Positions 45,640 to 55,314 are shown, counted from the first letter of the stretch. The stretch: 64,000 nt of DNA from Phytomonospora sp040655735 (GCF_040655735.1 NZ_JBFAKK010000016.1:62001-126000); one strand, 5' to 3'. Program-made: numbers and translations. Notes: generated by a model from the letters alone, not told the origin.

Positions 45640-46809
45640 ATGGCGAGCACTTCGCAGAGTCCGGTCAGGGTCGGCGTGTTCACCGCCGCGCAGCTCATCG
45701 TGCTCGAACTCGCCTGCGCCGGGGTGCTGCTGGCGAGCGCGCTTCCCCGCGAGTGGTTCATCGCCTCGGCGGCGGTCGCCGTCCTCATCCTGGCGGTCAC
45801 CTTCGGACGCGGCGGAGGCCGCTGGTGGTACTCGTCGGTCACGGTATGGCAACGATTGCGGAGCCGGCGGCGCGTCGACGGGCGCATGGCGGCCGCCGCC
45901 GAACCGACGACGGTGGCGCCCGACGGCGTCGCCGACTTCGGCCCCCGCCCGCGCCTGGCGACCATCACCGAACGCGGCGGCGATCTCGGCGTCGCCTTCG
46001 ACGGATCGGGCTGGTACTCGGCGATGGCGGTCGAGACCGCCGAGGCGCAGGCGGCGGTGTTCGAGGTGCTGGCCGGGGTCCTCTCGCACAGCGGCGCGCC
46101 GGTGTCGAGCCTCCAGATGCTGACCCAGACGGTGCCCGCGCCCAGCACCGGCCTCGACCACGACGTCCTGTGCGCCCAGTCCTACCGGGAGCTCCTCGAC
46201 GGGCACCAGACGGTCGCCCACCGCGAGAGCTGGTGCGTGGTGCGGCTCGACGTGCGCGACGCCGCCCCGGTCGCCGCCGGTCGCGGGGGAGGCGAGCGCG
46301 GTGTCCACCGGGCGCTGACCTCGGCGGTCAGCCGCCTGACGAAGGGCGGCGAAGGGCTCGGCGTGCGGCTGCGACCGCTCGGCGAGGCCGAGCTGGCGCG
46401 CTCGCTGCGGCAGTCGATCGGCGGTGAGACGGTCGCGGCGGCCGTCGCCGACGATGTCGCCGAGCACTGGGACACCTGGCGCACGGGCACCCTGAGCCAG
46501 GTCACCTACGCCCTCCACGGACGCGTCGCCGAGCCCCTGCTGATCCGTCGACTGTGGACCTCGGTGACCGAGCTGCCCGCCGACTTCACCACGGTCTCGG
46601 TGAACATGCGCCGGCTCAGCGAGCGGCGCGGCGACCACCGCCTCAACGTCCAGTGCCTGGTGCGGCTGGCCGCCGACGAGGAGCAGATCGAGGAGCTGTG
46701 CGCCCGGCTGGTCGAACTGGCCCGGATGTACCGCGTCCGGTTGCGCCGCTGCGACGGCGAGCAGGGGCCGGCGGTCTACGCCTCGGCGCTGACCGGGAGC
46801 GGCTGGTGA
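45640..46809 (+). CDS. eccE: T7SS core component EccE
   Basis: This 389-residue protein starts at an ATG with AAAGGA upstream. It has two membrane helices (QLIVLELACAGVLLASAL and FIASAAVAVLILAVTF) and a cytoplasmic domain containing VGVAFDGSGW-like LGVAFDGSGWYSAMAVET, which is the EccE pattern. It sits at the edge of the secretion complex. The stop overlaps a short GTG frame, but the next convincing gene starts at 46909. Confidence 0.85.
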   Translation: MASTSQSPVRVGVFTAAQLIVLELACAGVLLASALPREWFIASAAVAVLILAVTFGRGGGRWWYSSVTVWQRLRSRRRVDGRMAAAAEPTTVAPDGVADFGPRPRLATITERGGDLGVAFDGSGWYSAMAVETAEAQAAVFEVLAGVLSHSGAPVSSLQMLTQTVPAPSTGLDHDVLCAQSYRELLDGHQTVAHRESWCVVRLDVRDAAPVAAGRGGGERGVHRALTSAVSRLTKGGEGLGVRLRPLGEAELARSLRQSIGGETVAAAVADDVAEHWDTWRTGTLSQVTYALHGRVAEPLLIRRLWTSVTELPADFTTVSVNMRRLSERRGDHRLNVQCLVRLAADEEQIEELCARLVELARMYRVRLRRCDGEQGPAVYASALTGSGW

Positions 46810-46908
46810 ACATCGCCGAGGCCACCGACCACATGGGGCGCAGGCTCGGCGAGCGGACCGCCGGCCCGGTGAGCCGGCACGAGGATTCTGTGAGAACCGG
46901 AGGCGAGA

Positions 46909-47400
46909 ATGCCGATTCCCGAGGAAGAGCCCACGACCGGGCCCGATGGCAGGCCGGTGTCGACCGCCGGTGAGAAGTTCATCGCGCACAACGGTCCCGA
47001 GGCCTTCGAGCAGCTGGGCGCCAGGGCGAACAGCATCAAGTGGGACCTGGAGGGCCGCAACGTCAAGCAGCCGCTGGAAGCCGTCAAGGGCAACGTGTTC
47101 GGTGTCAGCGGTGCCATCGGCCCCGCATCCGGCGGCCCGGGCGCGGCGCCGAAGGACGGCCGCAACGGCGGCATGTTCGGCGAGGTCGACATGGGCGACC
47201 GGCTCATGGCCCGGCTGGGACGGTCGATGACCACGCTCTACGCCGACCTGCAGAAGGTCTGGCAGTCGGCCGACTACCTGGGCGCGACGCTCCCCGAGGT
47301 CGGCCGGGAGTACGCCGCCTCCGAGAAGGTCAACGAGGGTCTCGTCGCGAAGGTGCAGACCCTGCTGGACGCCAATCCCGACCCGAGCAAGGGGAGGTAG
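46909..47400 (+). CDS. Small T7SS-associated protein of unknown family
   Basis: This 163-residue protein has an acidic, Pro-rich N-terminus, a Gly/Pro-rich middle and a helical C-terminus (MGDRLMARLGRSMTTLYADLQKVWQSADYLG). GGAGG lies 5 bases before the ATG. The helical part suggests a binding partner for the next gene product, which starts 9 bp after the stop. No enzymatic motif is visible, and I do not recognise the family. Confidence 0.65.
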   Translation: MPIPEEEPTTGPDGRPVSTAGEKFIAHNGPEAFEQLGARANSIKWDLEGRNVKQPLEAVKGNVFGVSGAIGPASGGPGAAPKDGRNGGMFGEVDMGDRLMARLGRSMTTLYADLQKVWQSADYLGATLPEVGREYAASEKVNEGLVAKVQTLLDANPDPSKGR

Positions 47401-47408
47401 GAGACCCG

Positions 47409-48755
47409 ATGTCCGGATACACCTGGGAAGACCTGGTCTGGCAGATCCTCGTCAAGGGCGAACCGGAGAAGATCCGCGCGACCGCGACCGAGCTGGTGAA
47501 GCTCCAGGGCGGTCTCGACCAGGCCGGTCGCGACGCGCTGAGCATGAGCGCCGACAGCAGGCCCGGCACGAAGTCGGGGACGGGCTGGAACGGCAAGGCC
47601 GGCGACGCCTTCCGCGACTACACACGGGTGAAGACGGCCGACCCGCTGATGGACCGCTCGACGGCGGTGAGCCCGGTGGTCGGCGCGCTCGAAGCGGCGG
47701 CGGGCGCGCTCGGCGACGCGCAGGGGAAGATGCCGCTGCCGCTGTTGGGCGCCCCCGCGGGTCGGGCGACCGGCGGGAGCGGCGACTACAAGCCCGCCGC
47801 CCGCGCCCACATCGCCGAGAACGACGCCTTCGGCTGCTACCTGTCCTGGAACCCGATGCCCGAGGGCGCGTCCCCGATCTACGTACCGGGCAGGGACGCC
47901 CGCGAGAAGCTGGGAACCGACGTCGAGGCACTGGTCGGCCAGTGGTACTCGGCGGGGCAGCGCGGCGCGGAGGCCGTCGCGCGAAAGCTCGACAGCGAGT
48001 ACCGCGAGGTCGAGCCGAAGCTGGAGATCAAGCCGCACCAGCCGCAGGACGTCTCGGCGGCCGACGACGAAGCCGGCAAGTCGGGCGACGGCGGCGGCGG
48101 CGGAGATGACGGCAGGGCCGGCGGCGGTGACGAGCCCGGCGGCAAGACCGGCGGCGGTCCCGAGGACACCAAGCCCAAGGACCCCGAGAAGGAAGGCCCG
48201 CCGGCGGACACCGGACCGGAGACGAAACCCGAGACCGAGCCGGAGACCAAGCCCGAGCAGCCGCCCGGGGAGGGCGAGCCGCAACAGCCGCCGGGGGAGG
48301 GCGAACCCGAGCAGCCCCCGGGGGAGCAGGAGCCCGAGCAGCCGCCGGTCGAGGGCGGACCCGACCCGTACGAGCCCGAACCCTACGAGCCGGATCCCTA
48401 CAACCCCGACCCCTACAAGCCTCCGGAGACCGGCCTCGCCGGAGCCGGCGCGGGTGGTGGCGGCCTCGGCGGAGGAGGCGGCGGATTCGGGGGCGGCGGC
48501 GCCGGTCTGGGCGCCCCGACGGCCGCCGGCACGGGACTGGCCGCCCCCGGAGGCGCGATGGCCGGGCCGGGGCTCATGGCCGTCGGCGGCGCGGGCGCTG
48601 CCGGTGGAGGACGCGGGATGGGCGGCTTCATGCCCGGCGTCGGCCACGGCGGACAGGGCGGCGGTGGCGGCCAGGACAGCGAGACCTGGCTGACCGAGGA
48701 CGACGACCCCTGGCACAGCGACGAGAACACCGCGCCACCGGTCGTCGGACTCTAG
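47409..48755 (+). CDS. WXG-like protein with repeat-rich linker and TWLTED tail
   Basis: This protein has 448 residues. Residues 1-200 are helical, with a WXG turn in TGWNGKAGDAFRDY near residue 60. A very low-complexity linker follows: Gly/Asp, then Pro/Glu repeats such as PPGEGEP, EPYEPDPYNPDPY, and a long Gly stretch. The C-terminus carries TWLTEDDDPW, shared with the product of the gene at 42650. The composition suggests a secreted or surface-exposed extended protein. The location between eccE and eccD supports a T7SS substrate. Confidence 0.78.
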   Translation: MSGYTWEDLVWQILVKGEPEKIRATATELVKLQGGLDQAGRDALSMSADSRPGTKSGTGWNGKAGDAFRDYTRVKTADPLMDRSTAVSPVVGALEAAAGALGDAQGKMPLPLLGAPAGRATGGSGDYKPAARAHIAENDAFGCYLSWNPMPEGASPIYVPGRDAREKLGTDVEALVGQWYSAGQRGAEAVARKLDSEYREVEPKLEIKPHQPQDVSAADDEAGKSGDGGGGGDDGRAGGGDEPGGKTGGGPEDTKPKDPEKEGPPADTGPETKPETEPETKPEQPPGEGEPQQPPGEGEPEQPPGEQEPEQPPVEGGPDPYEPEPYEPDPYNPDPYKPPETGLAGAGAGGGGLGGGGGGFGGGGAGLGAPTAAGTGLAAPGGAMAGPGLMAVGGAGAAGGGRGMGGFMPGVGHGGQGGGGGQDSETWLTEDDDPWHSDENTAPPVVGL

Positions 48756-48787
48756 CCCGCAAAGCGGTCACGGCCACAGTGGACATG

Positions 48788-48822
48788 AAAGGGCCGCCCG
48801 GGCACGAGCCGGGCGGCCCTTT
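48788..48822. terminator. Bidirectional terminator between substrate gene and eccD
   Basis: AAAGGGCCGCCCGG and CCGGGCGGCCCTTT form a perfect 14-bp stem with a 7-base loop, in the gap between two convergent genes. Confidence 0.92.
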
Positions 48823-48833
48823 CGCGTTCGTCT

Positions 48834-50243
48834 TCAGCCGGGCAGGATCCGCAGCGTCCAGTACACGTCCCACACCCACAACGCGAGCGGGATCACGCCG
48901 ACGATGAGGATGATCTCGACGATGTCGAGCGCGCGGCCCCAGCTCGGCGAGACGCGCTTGCCCGCCACGCTCAGCGCGTAGGTCAGCGCGATCATCGCCA
49001 GCGCGAACAGCCCGCCGAGGACGACCAGCAGCCGCTGGGACCCCGACCACGAGGTCGCCATCGCGGCCACCGCGAGGGACCCGAAACCGACCGTTCCGGC
49101 CAGCAGCAGGGGAAGCCGCTGCCGGATCGTGAGGAACACCCGCGCCCTGGCCATCACCACCAGCGCCAGCCAGCCGGTCAGGACCGCGCCCGGCACCGTC
49201 GCGTCCAGCGGCATCAGGACCGCGGCGACCGCGACGATCACCGCGACGGCCCCGAGCAGACCGGTCAGGTGCTCGTCGGCGCGCTCGCTGCGCCGCAGCG
49301 CCTGCTCGCCGTCGACGGTCTCGTTGTCGGTGCGCAGCTGCTGCGGGGAGGTCGGCACGGTCGGCATCGGCAGGCGCGCCATGCGGTACGCCGTCATCGG
49401 CAGCGCGGGCATGAAGGCCAGGGACACCGCCGCCACCGCCGCCGCCGCGCGTCCGCCGGTGACCGTGTCGTCGGGCAGGAAGGCGCACAGGGCCGCCCCG
49501 ACGGTCAGCGCCACACCGCAGACCGCGGCCGGGTGGAATATCGGCGTCGAGCGGGGCACGGCGATCCCGCCGACCACCGCGAACACGGTGAACACCGTCC
49601 CGGCGGTGAGCAGATGGGGCGCGGCGAGCGTGCCCAGCGAGCGGCCGTCGGCCAGCAGCAGCGCGCCGCCGCAGAAGCCGTAGGCCAGCGCGACCAAGCC
49701 GAAGACCGTCGCGGCCCTGGTGCTGCCGAGCGCGCGCGACATGACCACCGAGGCCAGCAGCAGCGCCACCCCGACGGCCAGGGAGGTCCACAGCGCGACA
49801 GCGCCACCGGTCGTCAGCGCCGCCGCGGCGCCGCCGAGCAGCGCGACGGTGCCCAGCGCGATCCCGAAGACCCGCGAGGTCGCCGGCTGCCAGCGCCCGG
49901 CCCGCTCGCCGGCGGCGGTGGCCACGGCGTCGATGACGTCGTCGAAGACCATCTCCGGCCCGCTCTGGCTGTACGGGGAGAGGAACAGCTCCTCACCGTC
50001 CACAATGCCCAGCTGCCTCGGCGAGAGGTCCGGGTTGAGCGGGGCCTTGCCCAGCCTGGCGAGGACCCAGCCGCCCTTGGCCGCGCCGGCGTCGGCGAGG
50101 TCGATGGCGTCGGGGCCCCCGGAGGCGTAGTGCAGCAGGTCCTGCTGCAACTCCGCCAGCGGGACGTGACTGGGCAGGGCGATGTCCATCCGGGTGTGCG
50201 GGGCGACGATGGTGACCCTGCACAACTCGCTGGTGACCGTCAT
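48834..50243 (-). CDS. eccD: T7SS core component EccD
   Basis: This protein has 469 residues. An N-terminal ubiquitin-like domain of about 90 residues (CRVTIVAPHTRMDIALPSHVPLAELQQDLL) is followed by about eleven membrane helices from residue 130 onward, the known EccD layout. EccD forms the membrane barrel of the channel. Its promoter carries the GGGACAGCGGG element, 34 bp upstream of the ATG to the -10. It is divergent from eccC. Confidence 0.95.
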   Translation of the reverse strand: MTVTSELCRVTIVAPHTRMDIALPSHVPLAELQQDLLHYASGGPDAIDLADAGAAKGGWVLARLGKAPLNPDLSPRQLGIVDGEELFLSPYSQSGPEMVFDDVIDAVATAAGERAGRWQPATSRVFGIALGTVALLGGAAAALTTGGAVALWTSLAVGVALLLASVVMSRALGSTRAATVFGLVALAYGFCGGALLLADGRSLGTLAAPHLLTAGTVFTVFAVVGGIAVPRSTPIFHPAAVCGVALTVGAALCAFLPDDTVTGGRAAAAVAAVSLAFMPALPMTAYRMARLPMPTVPTSPQQLRTDNETVDGEQALRRSERADEHLTGLLGAVAVIVAVAAVLMPLDATVPGAVLTGWLALVVMARARVFLTIRQRLPLLLAGTVGFGSLAVAAMATSWSGSQRLLVVLGGLFALAMIALTYALSVAGKRVSPSWGRALDIVEIILIVGVIPLALWVWDVYWTLRILPG

Positions 50244-50276
50244 GGCGACTTCTCCTCTGAGCGCACGCGCGGGAGG

Positions 50277-50310
50277 AGCCTACCGAGCCGGACACCGTTC
50301 CCGCTGTCCC
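50277..50310 (-). promoter_or_regulatory. T7SS promoter element before eccD
   Basis: On the reverse strand GGGACAGCGGGAACGG (50310-50295) and TAGGCT (50282-50277), 28 bp from first G to first T. This is the most complete copy of the motif. Confidence 0.7.
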
Positions 50311-50463
50311 TCGAAGCGCGGCCCGGCGGCCCGCTCAGGACCGGATTCGGCTGCCCCCATGGAAAGCGCGCCAAGCCCTACGATGCAGGCATCCCCACCC
50401 CCATTCGGTTCCCCGAACTGTCCTCGGCGGCACCGTCGTCCGCGTCTGATGAGCAGGGTCGAA

Positions 50464-53400
50464 ATGAGTACAGTCGTGTTCACCCGGCCGCCCCGCCCCC
50501 AGGGCCCGCCCATGCCCGACGGCGAACTGGTCCTTGAGCCGCCGCCCGACCTGCCGGTCCCGGTGCCGCGCAGCGTCGCCCAGATCCTCATGCTGCTGCC
50601 GATGATCGCCGGCGTCGCGGCGATGATGGTCCTCTACAGCGGCCGCAACCGCGGCGTGCTCACCCTCGTCGTCGGCGGCCTCTTCGGCCTGTCCATGGTC
50701 GGCATGTTCATGGGCTCCTTCATGGGCGGCGGATCGGGCGACCGCAAGGCCGAGCAGACCGCCCAGCGCCGCGACTACATGCGCTACCTCGCCCAGGCCC
50801 GCCGCCGCATCCGGCGCGCCGCGGCGCAGCAGCGCAGGTCCATCCAGTGGCGGCACCCGGCACCCGCCGCGTTGTGGACGATGGTCAACTCCTCGCGGCT
50901 GTGGGAGCGCAGGCACACCGACCCCGACTTCGTCGAGGTCCGTCTGGCCGTGGGGACACAGCGCATGTCGGTCGGCATCACCACACCCGAGACGAAGCCG
51001 GTCGAGGACCTCGAACCCATGAGCGCGCTGGCGCTGCGGCGCTTCGTGCGCGCCCACTCGACCCTGCCGAACATGCCGATGGCCCTGCAACTGCGGGCTT
51101 TCCGGCGCGTCGCCGTCCGCGGCGAACGCGCCCACTCCGACGGACTGCTGCGCTCTCTGCTCTGCCAGGCCGCGACCTTCCACTCACCGGAGGACCTGCG
51201 CATCGCCGTGGTCGCCGCGCCCGAGCGGATGGCCCGCTGGGACTGGGTGAAATGGCTCCCGCACACCCAGCTCGACGCGCTCCCCGACGCCGCCGGGCCC
51301 CGGCGCCTCATCGTCGACACCATGGGCGAACTGGAGGGCCTGCTCGCCGACGAGCTGTCCGACCGTGCGCGCGGCGGGGTCGACCAGGGCGGTTTCGCCG
51401 AGACCCCGCACGTGATCGTCATCCTCGACGGCGGCGACGTCGACGCCGACTGCGACCTCGCCGGTCCGGGGCTGGCCGGCGTCACGGTCTTCGACCTGTC
51501 GGGCATGGTCCCGCGGCACGCCGGCAACTGGCTGCTGCGCCTCGACGTCACCGACACGGCGCTCGACATGTACTTCGCCGGCCGCAAGACGCCCCTGGGC
51601 AGCCCCGACGCCTTCAGCGAGGTGCAGGCGGCCGCGATCGCGCGGCGGCTGTCGCGCTACCGGCCCTCGGCGGTGACCAGCGCCAGCGAGCCGCTCGCGG
51701 TGTCGGCCGAGCTACCGGAGCTGCTGGGCGTCGGCGATGTCGGCGTCCTGGAACCGGCCGCGATCTGGCGGCCGAACCGTCCCACGGCCGACCGGCTGAG
51801 CATCCCGCTGGGCCTCGATCCCCAGGGCGCCAAGATCTTCCTGGACCTCAAGGAGGCCGCGCAGGGCGGCATGGGCCCGCACGGCCTGATCATCGGCGCC
51901 ACCGGATCCGGCAAGTCGGAGCTGCTGCGCACGATCGTCTCGGCACTGGCGATCACCCACTCGTCGGAAGAACTCAACTTCGTCCTGGTCGACTTCAAGG
52001 GCGGCGCGACCTTCGCGACCCTGGATCGCCTGCCCCACACCAGCGCGGTCATCACCAACCTTGAGGACGAACTGCCCCTTGTGGACAGGATGGCCGACGC
52101 CATCAGCGGCGAGATGACGCGTCGCCAGGAACTGCTGCGGGCGGCGGGAAACTATGTCTCGCAGCGCGACTACGAGAAGGCCCGGCGAGCCGGTGCGGAG
52201 CTGAGCCCGCTGCCGAGTCTGCTGATCGTGTGCGACGAGTTCTCCGAGCTGCTGTCGGCCAAACCCGAGTTCATCGAGCTGTTCGTGATGATCGGCCGGC
52301 TCGGCCGCTCCCTCGGCGTCCACCTCCTGCTCGCCTCGCAGCGCCTCGAAGAGGGCCGCCTGCGCGGACTCGACTCGCACCTGTCGTACCGAATCGGTCT
52401 GCGGACCTTCTCGGCGATGGAGAGCCGCGTGGTGCTCGGTGTCGCCGACGCCTACGAACTGCCGCAGGCTCCGGGTCACGGCTACCTGAAGATCGACACC
52501 TCCACGATGCTTCGCTTCCGCAGCGCCTACGTCTCCGGTATCTACCGGGGAGTGCGCACCGGGTCGGGCGGCCCCGGCGCGGGCGGCGAGCGCATGGTGC
52601 CCTTCCACCCCGGCCACATGCCGCTTCCCGAGGCGCCGCCCCAGGTCGAGTCGGCGCCCGACGACGAGCCGGACAACCCCGACGACATCGTGAAGAACTC
52701 GATGCTCGCGGTGATCACCAACCGCCTCGCCGGTCAGGGCCCGCCGGCCCACCAGGTGTGGCTGCCGCCGCTGTCGGAGTCCCCGGCGCTGTCGGACCTG
52801 TACCCCGACCTGCGCGCCGACGCCGACCGCGGGCTGAGTCCGGCCGGCTGGACGGGCCACGGGCGCCTCGACGTGCCCCTGGGCATCGTCGACCGCCCCT
52901 TCGAACAGCGGCGGGACCTGCTCACCGTCGAGCTGTCCGGAGCCGGTGGCAACATCGTCGTCGTCGGCGGGACCCAGTCCGGCAAGAGCACGCTGCTGCG
53001 GACGCTGGTGTGCTCGCTGGCGCTGACGCACACCCCGCGGCAGGTGCAGTTCTACTGCATCGACCTCGGCGGCGGGACCCTGCGCGGCCTCGAACGGCTG
53101 CCGCACGTGGGCGGTGTCGCCGGGCGGCGCGATCTCAACAAGATGCGGCGCACGGTCGCGGAGATGTCGGCGCTGCTCGACGAGCGCGAGGGCCTGTTCG
53201 CCGAGCACGGCATCGACTCCATGGCCGCCTACCGCCGCCGCAAGGCCGCCGGCGAGTTCGCCGAGGACCCTTTCGGCGACGCCTTCCTCATCGTCGACGG
53301 GTGGACCAGCGTCCGCTCGGACTTCGAGGAGCTGATCGACGACGTCACCGCCATCGCCCAGCGCGGTCTCGGCTACGGCGTGCACCTGGTGCTGGCCACC

Positions 53401-54432
53401 AACCGGTGGACCGACATGCGCCCGGCGCTGCGGGATCTGCTGGGCACCAAGCTGGAACTGCGCCTGGGCGACCCCTCGGAGTCGGAGATCGACCGCCGCT
53501 CGGCCTGGAACGTGCCCGAGCGCGCCGCCGGGCGCGGCCTCACGCCCGACAAGATGCAGATGCTGACGGCCCTGCCGCGCGTCGACAGCCGCTCGACGAG
53601 CGAGGACCTCGCCGACGGCGTGCAGGACCTGGTCGCGCGCGTGGCGACGGCGTGGACCGGTGCGCCCGCCCCGGCGGTGCGGCTGCTGCCGGCCCGCTTC
53701 CCGGTCGCCGACATCCCGCCGGACCCGGGCAGCCCGCTGATCCCCTTCGCCATCAACGAGAGCCACCTCGCGCCGGTCGCCCTCGACTTCGCCACCGAAC
53801 CGCACTTCCTGGTCTTCGGCGACGGAGAGTCGGGCAAGACGAACCTGCTGCGCACCATCGCCGGGCAGCTCGTCACGCGGTACGGGCCGAGGGACGTGCG
53901 CCTGCTGGTCGTCGACTACCGCCGTTCGCTGCTCGGCGAGATCGACGACGACCGGCTCACCGGCTACGTGGCCACCGCCAGTACCGCCGACGAGCTGCTC
54001 AGCGGCGTGCACGGGGCCTTCAAGCAGCGCCTTCCCGGGCCGGACGTGACGCCCGAGCAGTTGCGGGCGCGCAGCTGGTGGACCGGACCGGAGATGTTCG
54101 TCTTCGTCGACGACTACGACCTGGTCGCCGGCGGTTCGCCGAACCCGGTGCACCGCTTGCTGGAGTTGCTGCCGCAGGCGCGCGACGTCGGCCTGCACCT
54201 GATCCTCGCGCGCCGCTCCGGCGGTGCCGCGCGGGGCCTGTACGACCCGGTGATCCAGCGCCTGCGGGAGATCCAGACGCCGGGCATCGTGATGTCGGGG
54301 AGCCGGGACGAGGGGACCCTGCTGGGCAACGTCCGGCCGAGCCAGCAGCCGCCCGGCCGCGGGGTCCTGGTGCGCCGCAGCGGAACCGGTCTGGTGCAGA
54401 TCGCGTGGACTCCGCCGAGGCACGAGCAGTGA
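50464..54432 (+). CDS. eccC: T7SS motor ATPase EccC (fused EccCa-EccCb)
   Basis: This protein has 1322 residues. Two membrane helices lie near residues 35-80. Three FtsK/SpoIIIE-type ATPase domains follow, with Walker A at about 478 (GATGSGKS), 835 (GGTQSGKS) and 1119 (GDGESGKT). Walker B regions are VCDEFSEL, FLIVDGW and FVFVDDYDL; the second lacks the usual acidic pair and is probably degenerate. It is a single polypeptide rather than the split form of ESX-1. EccC recognises WXG100 substrates and powers export. I start at ATG 50464, since the upstream frame lacks family-like residues. Confidence 0.95.
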   Translation: MSTVVFTRPPRPQGPPMPDGELVLEPPPDLPVPVPRSVAQILMLLPMIAGVAAMMVLYSGRNRGVLTLVVGGLFGLSMVGMFMGSFMGGGSGDRKAEQTAQRRDYMRYLAQARRRIRRAAAQQRRSIQWRHPAPAALWTMVNSSRLWERRHTDPDFVEVRLAVGTQRMSVGITTPETKPVEDLEPMSALALRRFVRAHSTLPNMPMALQLRAFRRVAVRGERAHSDGLLRSLLCQAATFHSPEDLRIAVVAAPERMARWDWVKWLPHTQLDALPDAAGPRRLIVDTMGELEGLLADELSDRARGGVDQGGFAETPHVIVILDGGDVDADCDLAGPGLAGVTVFDLSGMVPRHAGNWLLRLDVTDTALDMYFAGRKTPLGSPDAFSEVQAAAIARRLSRYRPSAVTSASEPLAVSAELPELLGVGDVGVLEPAAIWRPNRPTADRLSIPLGLDPQGAKIFLDLKEAAQGGMGPHGLIIGATGSGKSELLRTIVSALAITHSSEELNFVLVDFKGGATFATLDRLPHTSAVITNLEDELPLVDRMADAISGEMTRRQELLRAAGNYVSQRDYEKARRAGAELSPLPSLLIVCDEFSELLSAKPEFIELFVMIGRLGRSLGVHLLLASQRLEEGRLRGLDSHLSYRIGLRTFSAMESRVVLGVADAYELPQAPGHGYLKIDTSTMLRFRSAYVSGIYRGVRTGSGGPGAGGERMVPFHPGHMPLPEAPPQVESAPDDEPDNPDDIVKNSMLAVITNRLAGQGPPAHQVWLPPLSESPALSDLYPDLRADADRGLSPAGWTGHGRLDVPLGIVDRPFEQRRDLLTVELSGAGGNIVVVGGTQSGKSTLLRTLVCSLALTHTPRQVQFYCIDLGGGTLRGLERLPHVGGVAGRRDLNKMRRTVAEMSALLDEREGLFAEHGIDSMAAYRRRKAAGEFAEDPFGDAFLIVDGWTSVRSDFEELIDDVTAIAQRGLGYGVHLVLATNRWTDMRPALRDLLGTKLELRLGDPSESEIDRRSAWNVPERAAGRGLTPDKMQMLTALPRVDSRSTSEDLADGVQDLVARVATAWTGAPAPAVRLLPARFPVADIPPDPGSPLIPFAINESHLAPVALDFATEPHFLVFGDGESGKTNLLRTIAGQLVTRYGPRDVRLLVVDYRRSLLGEIDDDRLTGYVATASTADELLSGVHGAFKQRLPGPDVTPEQLRARSWWTGPEMFVFVDDYDLVAGGSPNPVHRLLELLPQARDVGLHLILARRSGGAARGLYDPVIQRLREIQTPGIVMSGSRDEGTLLGNVRPSQQPPGRGVLVRRSGTGLVQIAWTPPRHEQ

Positions 54433-54484
54433 CCGCCGCGACCCGCGAAGTCGACGCCGCGAGCCCCTCACCTGCGGTTTCGAC

Positions 54485-54517
54485 GGGACAGCGGGGCGGC
54501 GGTGATTCCCGTATCGT
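54485..54517 (+). promoter_or_regulatory. T7SS promoter element before the WXG100 pair
   Basis: GGGACAGCGGGGCGG (54485-54499) and TATCGT (54512-54517), 27 bp from first G to first T. It lies in the 179-bp gap after eccC, which suggests the small secreted proteins have their own strong promoter. Confidence 0.65.
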
Positions 54518-54611
54518 CAGACGCGTTCCACTCCTTGAGTCGGCCGACGACCATGGACAGTCCTTTGTGGACTGTGTCGACCGGGACGAAACAGAAGGCT
54601 GGTGAAGACCC

Positions 54612-54941
54612 TTGATTCGCAATGATTCCGAGGCGTTCAGGCAAGCGTCCGCCGACATCGGCACCGCGGTCCACGACGCGCACTCGCAGATCGAGAAGGT
54701 CCGCAAGGAATGCATGGACCTGGTCGACGTGGCCTGGCGCGGACAGGCGTCGGTCGCCTTCGGGAACCTGATGGAGGAATACGACCGCAACGCCAAGGAA
54801 CTCAACGCGGCCCTCGACAAGATGGGCGAGCTGGTCGGTACCAGCGCCGATCTCCACGAGAACACCGACGCCGACCAGAGCACGGCCGTGCAGCACGTCA
54901 TGGCCGACATGGCCGGCACCGGCTTCCAGGGCCTGAACTGA
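54612..54941 (+). CDS. WXG100-family secreted protein (first of pair)
   Basis: This 109-residue protein starts at a TTG, with the WXG-type turn as WRG in DVAWRGQASVAFGNLMEEY. It is an all-helical hairpin and probably forms a heterodimer with the product of the next gene, 16 bp on. The position after eccC matches esx gene pairs. There is no signal peptide, as expected for T7SS substrates. The tail lacks a clear YxxxD/E, which may lie on the partner. Confidence 0.88.
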   Translation: MIRNDSEAFRQASADIGTAVHDAHSQIEKVRKECMDLVDVAWRGQASVAFGNLMEEYDRNAKELNAALDKMGELVGTSADLHENTDADQSTAVQHVMADMAGTGFQGLN

Positions 54942-54957
54942 GGATAGGGAGGAAACC

Positions 54958-55248
54958 ATGTCCGAACTCAAAGTCGACCCCGGAGCCCTCGATCGCGCCG
55001 CCGGCGAGATCAAGAGCGCCGCGACCCAGCTCGACTCGATCCTCGACGGCCTCGCCTCGAAGCTGGAGAGCCTGATGGCCCAGTGGGAAGGTGGCGACCA
55101 GGCCGCCTACAGCGAGGTCAAGATGCAGTGGGACAAGGCGGCCGACGGCCTCAACGAGGTCCTCAACAGGATCGGCGCGACCGTCGGGCAGGCCCGGCAG
55201 GAGTACGTCGACACCGAGCTGTACAACGCCAGCCGGTTCCAGAACTAG
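54958..55248 (+). CDS. WXG100-family secreted protein (second of pair)
   Basis: This 96-residue protein has the turn WEGGDQAAY near residue 43. The C-terminus YVDTELYNASRFQN contains a YxxxE-like export signal (YVDTE). It is most likely the EsxB-like member read by EccC. GGGAGG precedes the ATG. A strong terminator follows. Confidence 0.92.
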   Translation: MSELKVDPGALDRAAGEIKSAATQLDSILDGLASKLESLMAQWEGGDQAAYSEVKMQWDKAADGLNEVLNRIGATVGQARQEYVDTELYNASRFQN

Positions 55249-55273
55249 GTCCGGCCCGCGCCGGACCGCACGG

Positions 55274-55303
55274 CGGCCCCCTCCCAGCCGGGCGGGGGCC
55301 GTT
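55274..55303 (+). terminator. Terminator after the WXG100 pair
   Basis: CGGCCCCC and GGGGGCCG pair over 8 bp with a 12-base loop that can extend the stem, followed by TTTCG. It lies 26 bp after the stop, in the gap to convergent mycP. Confidence 0.8.
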
Positions 55304-55314
55304 TCGCCGTTCCC

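Noticed and set aside
46806..46973. A 55-codon GTG frame overlapping the eccE stop
   Set aside because: It overlaps the better-supported gene at 46909, shows no family features and has shadow-like Arg-rich composition at its end.
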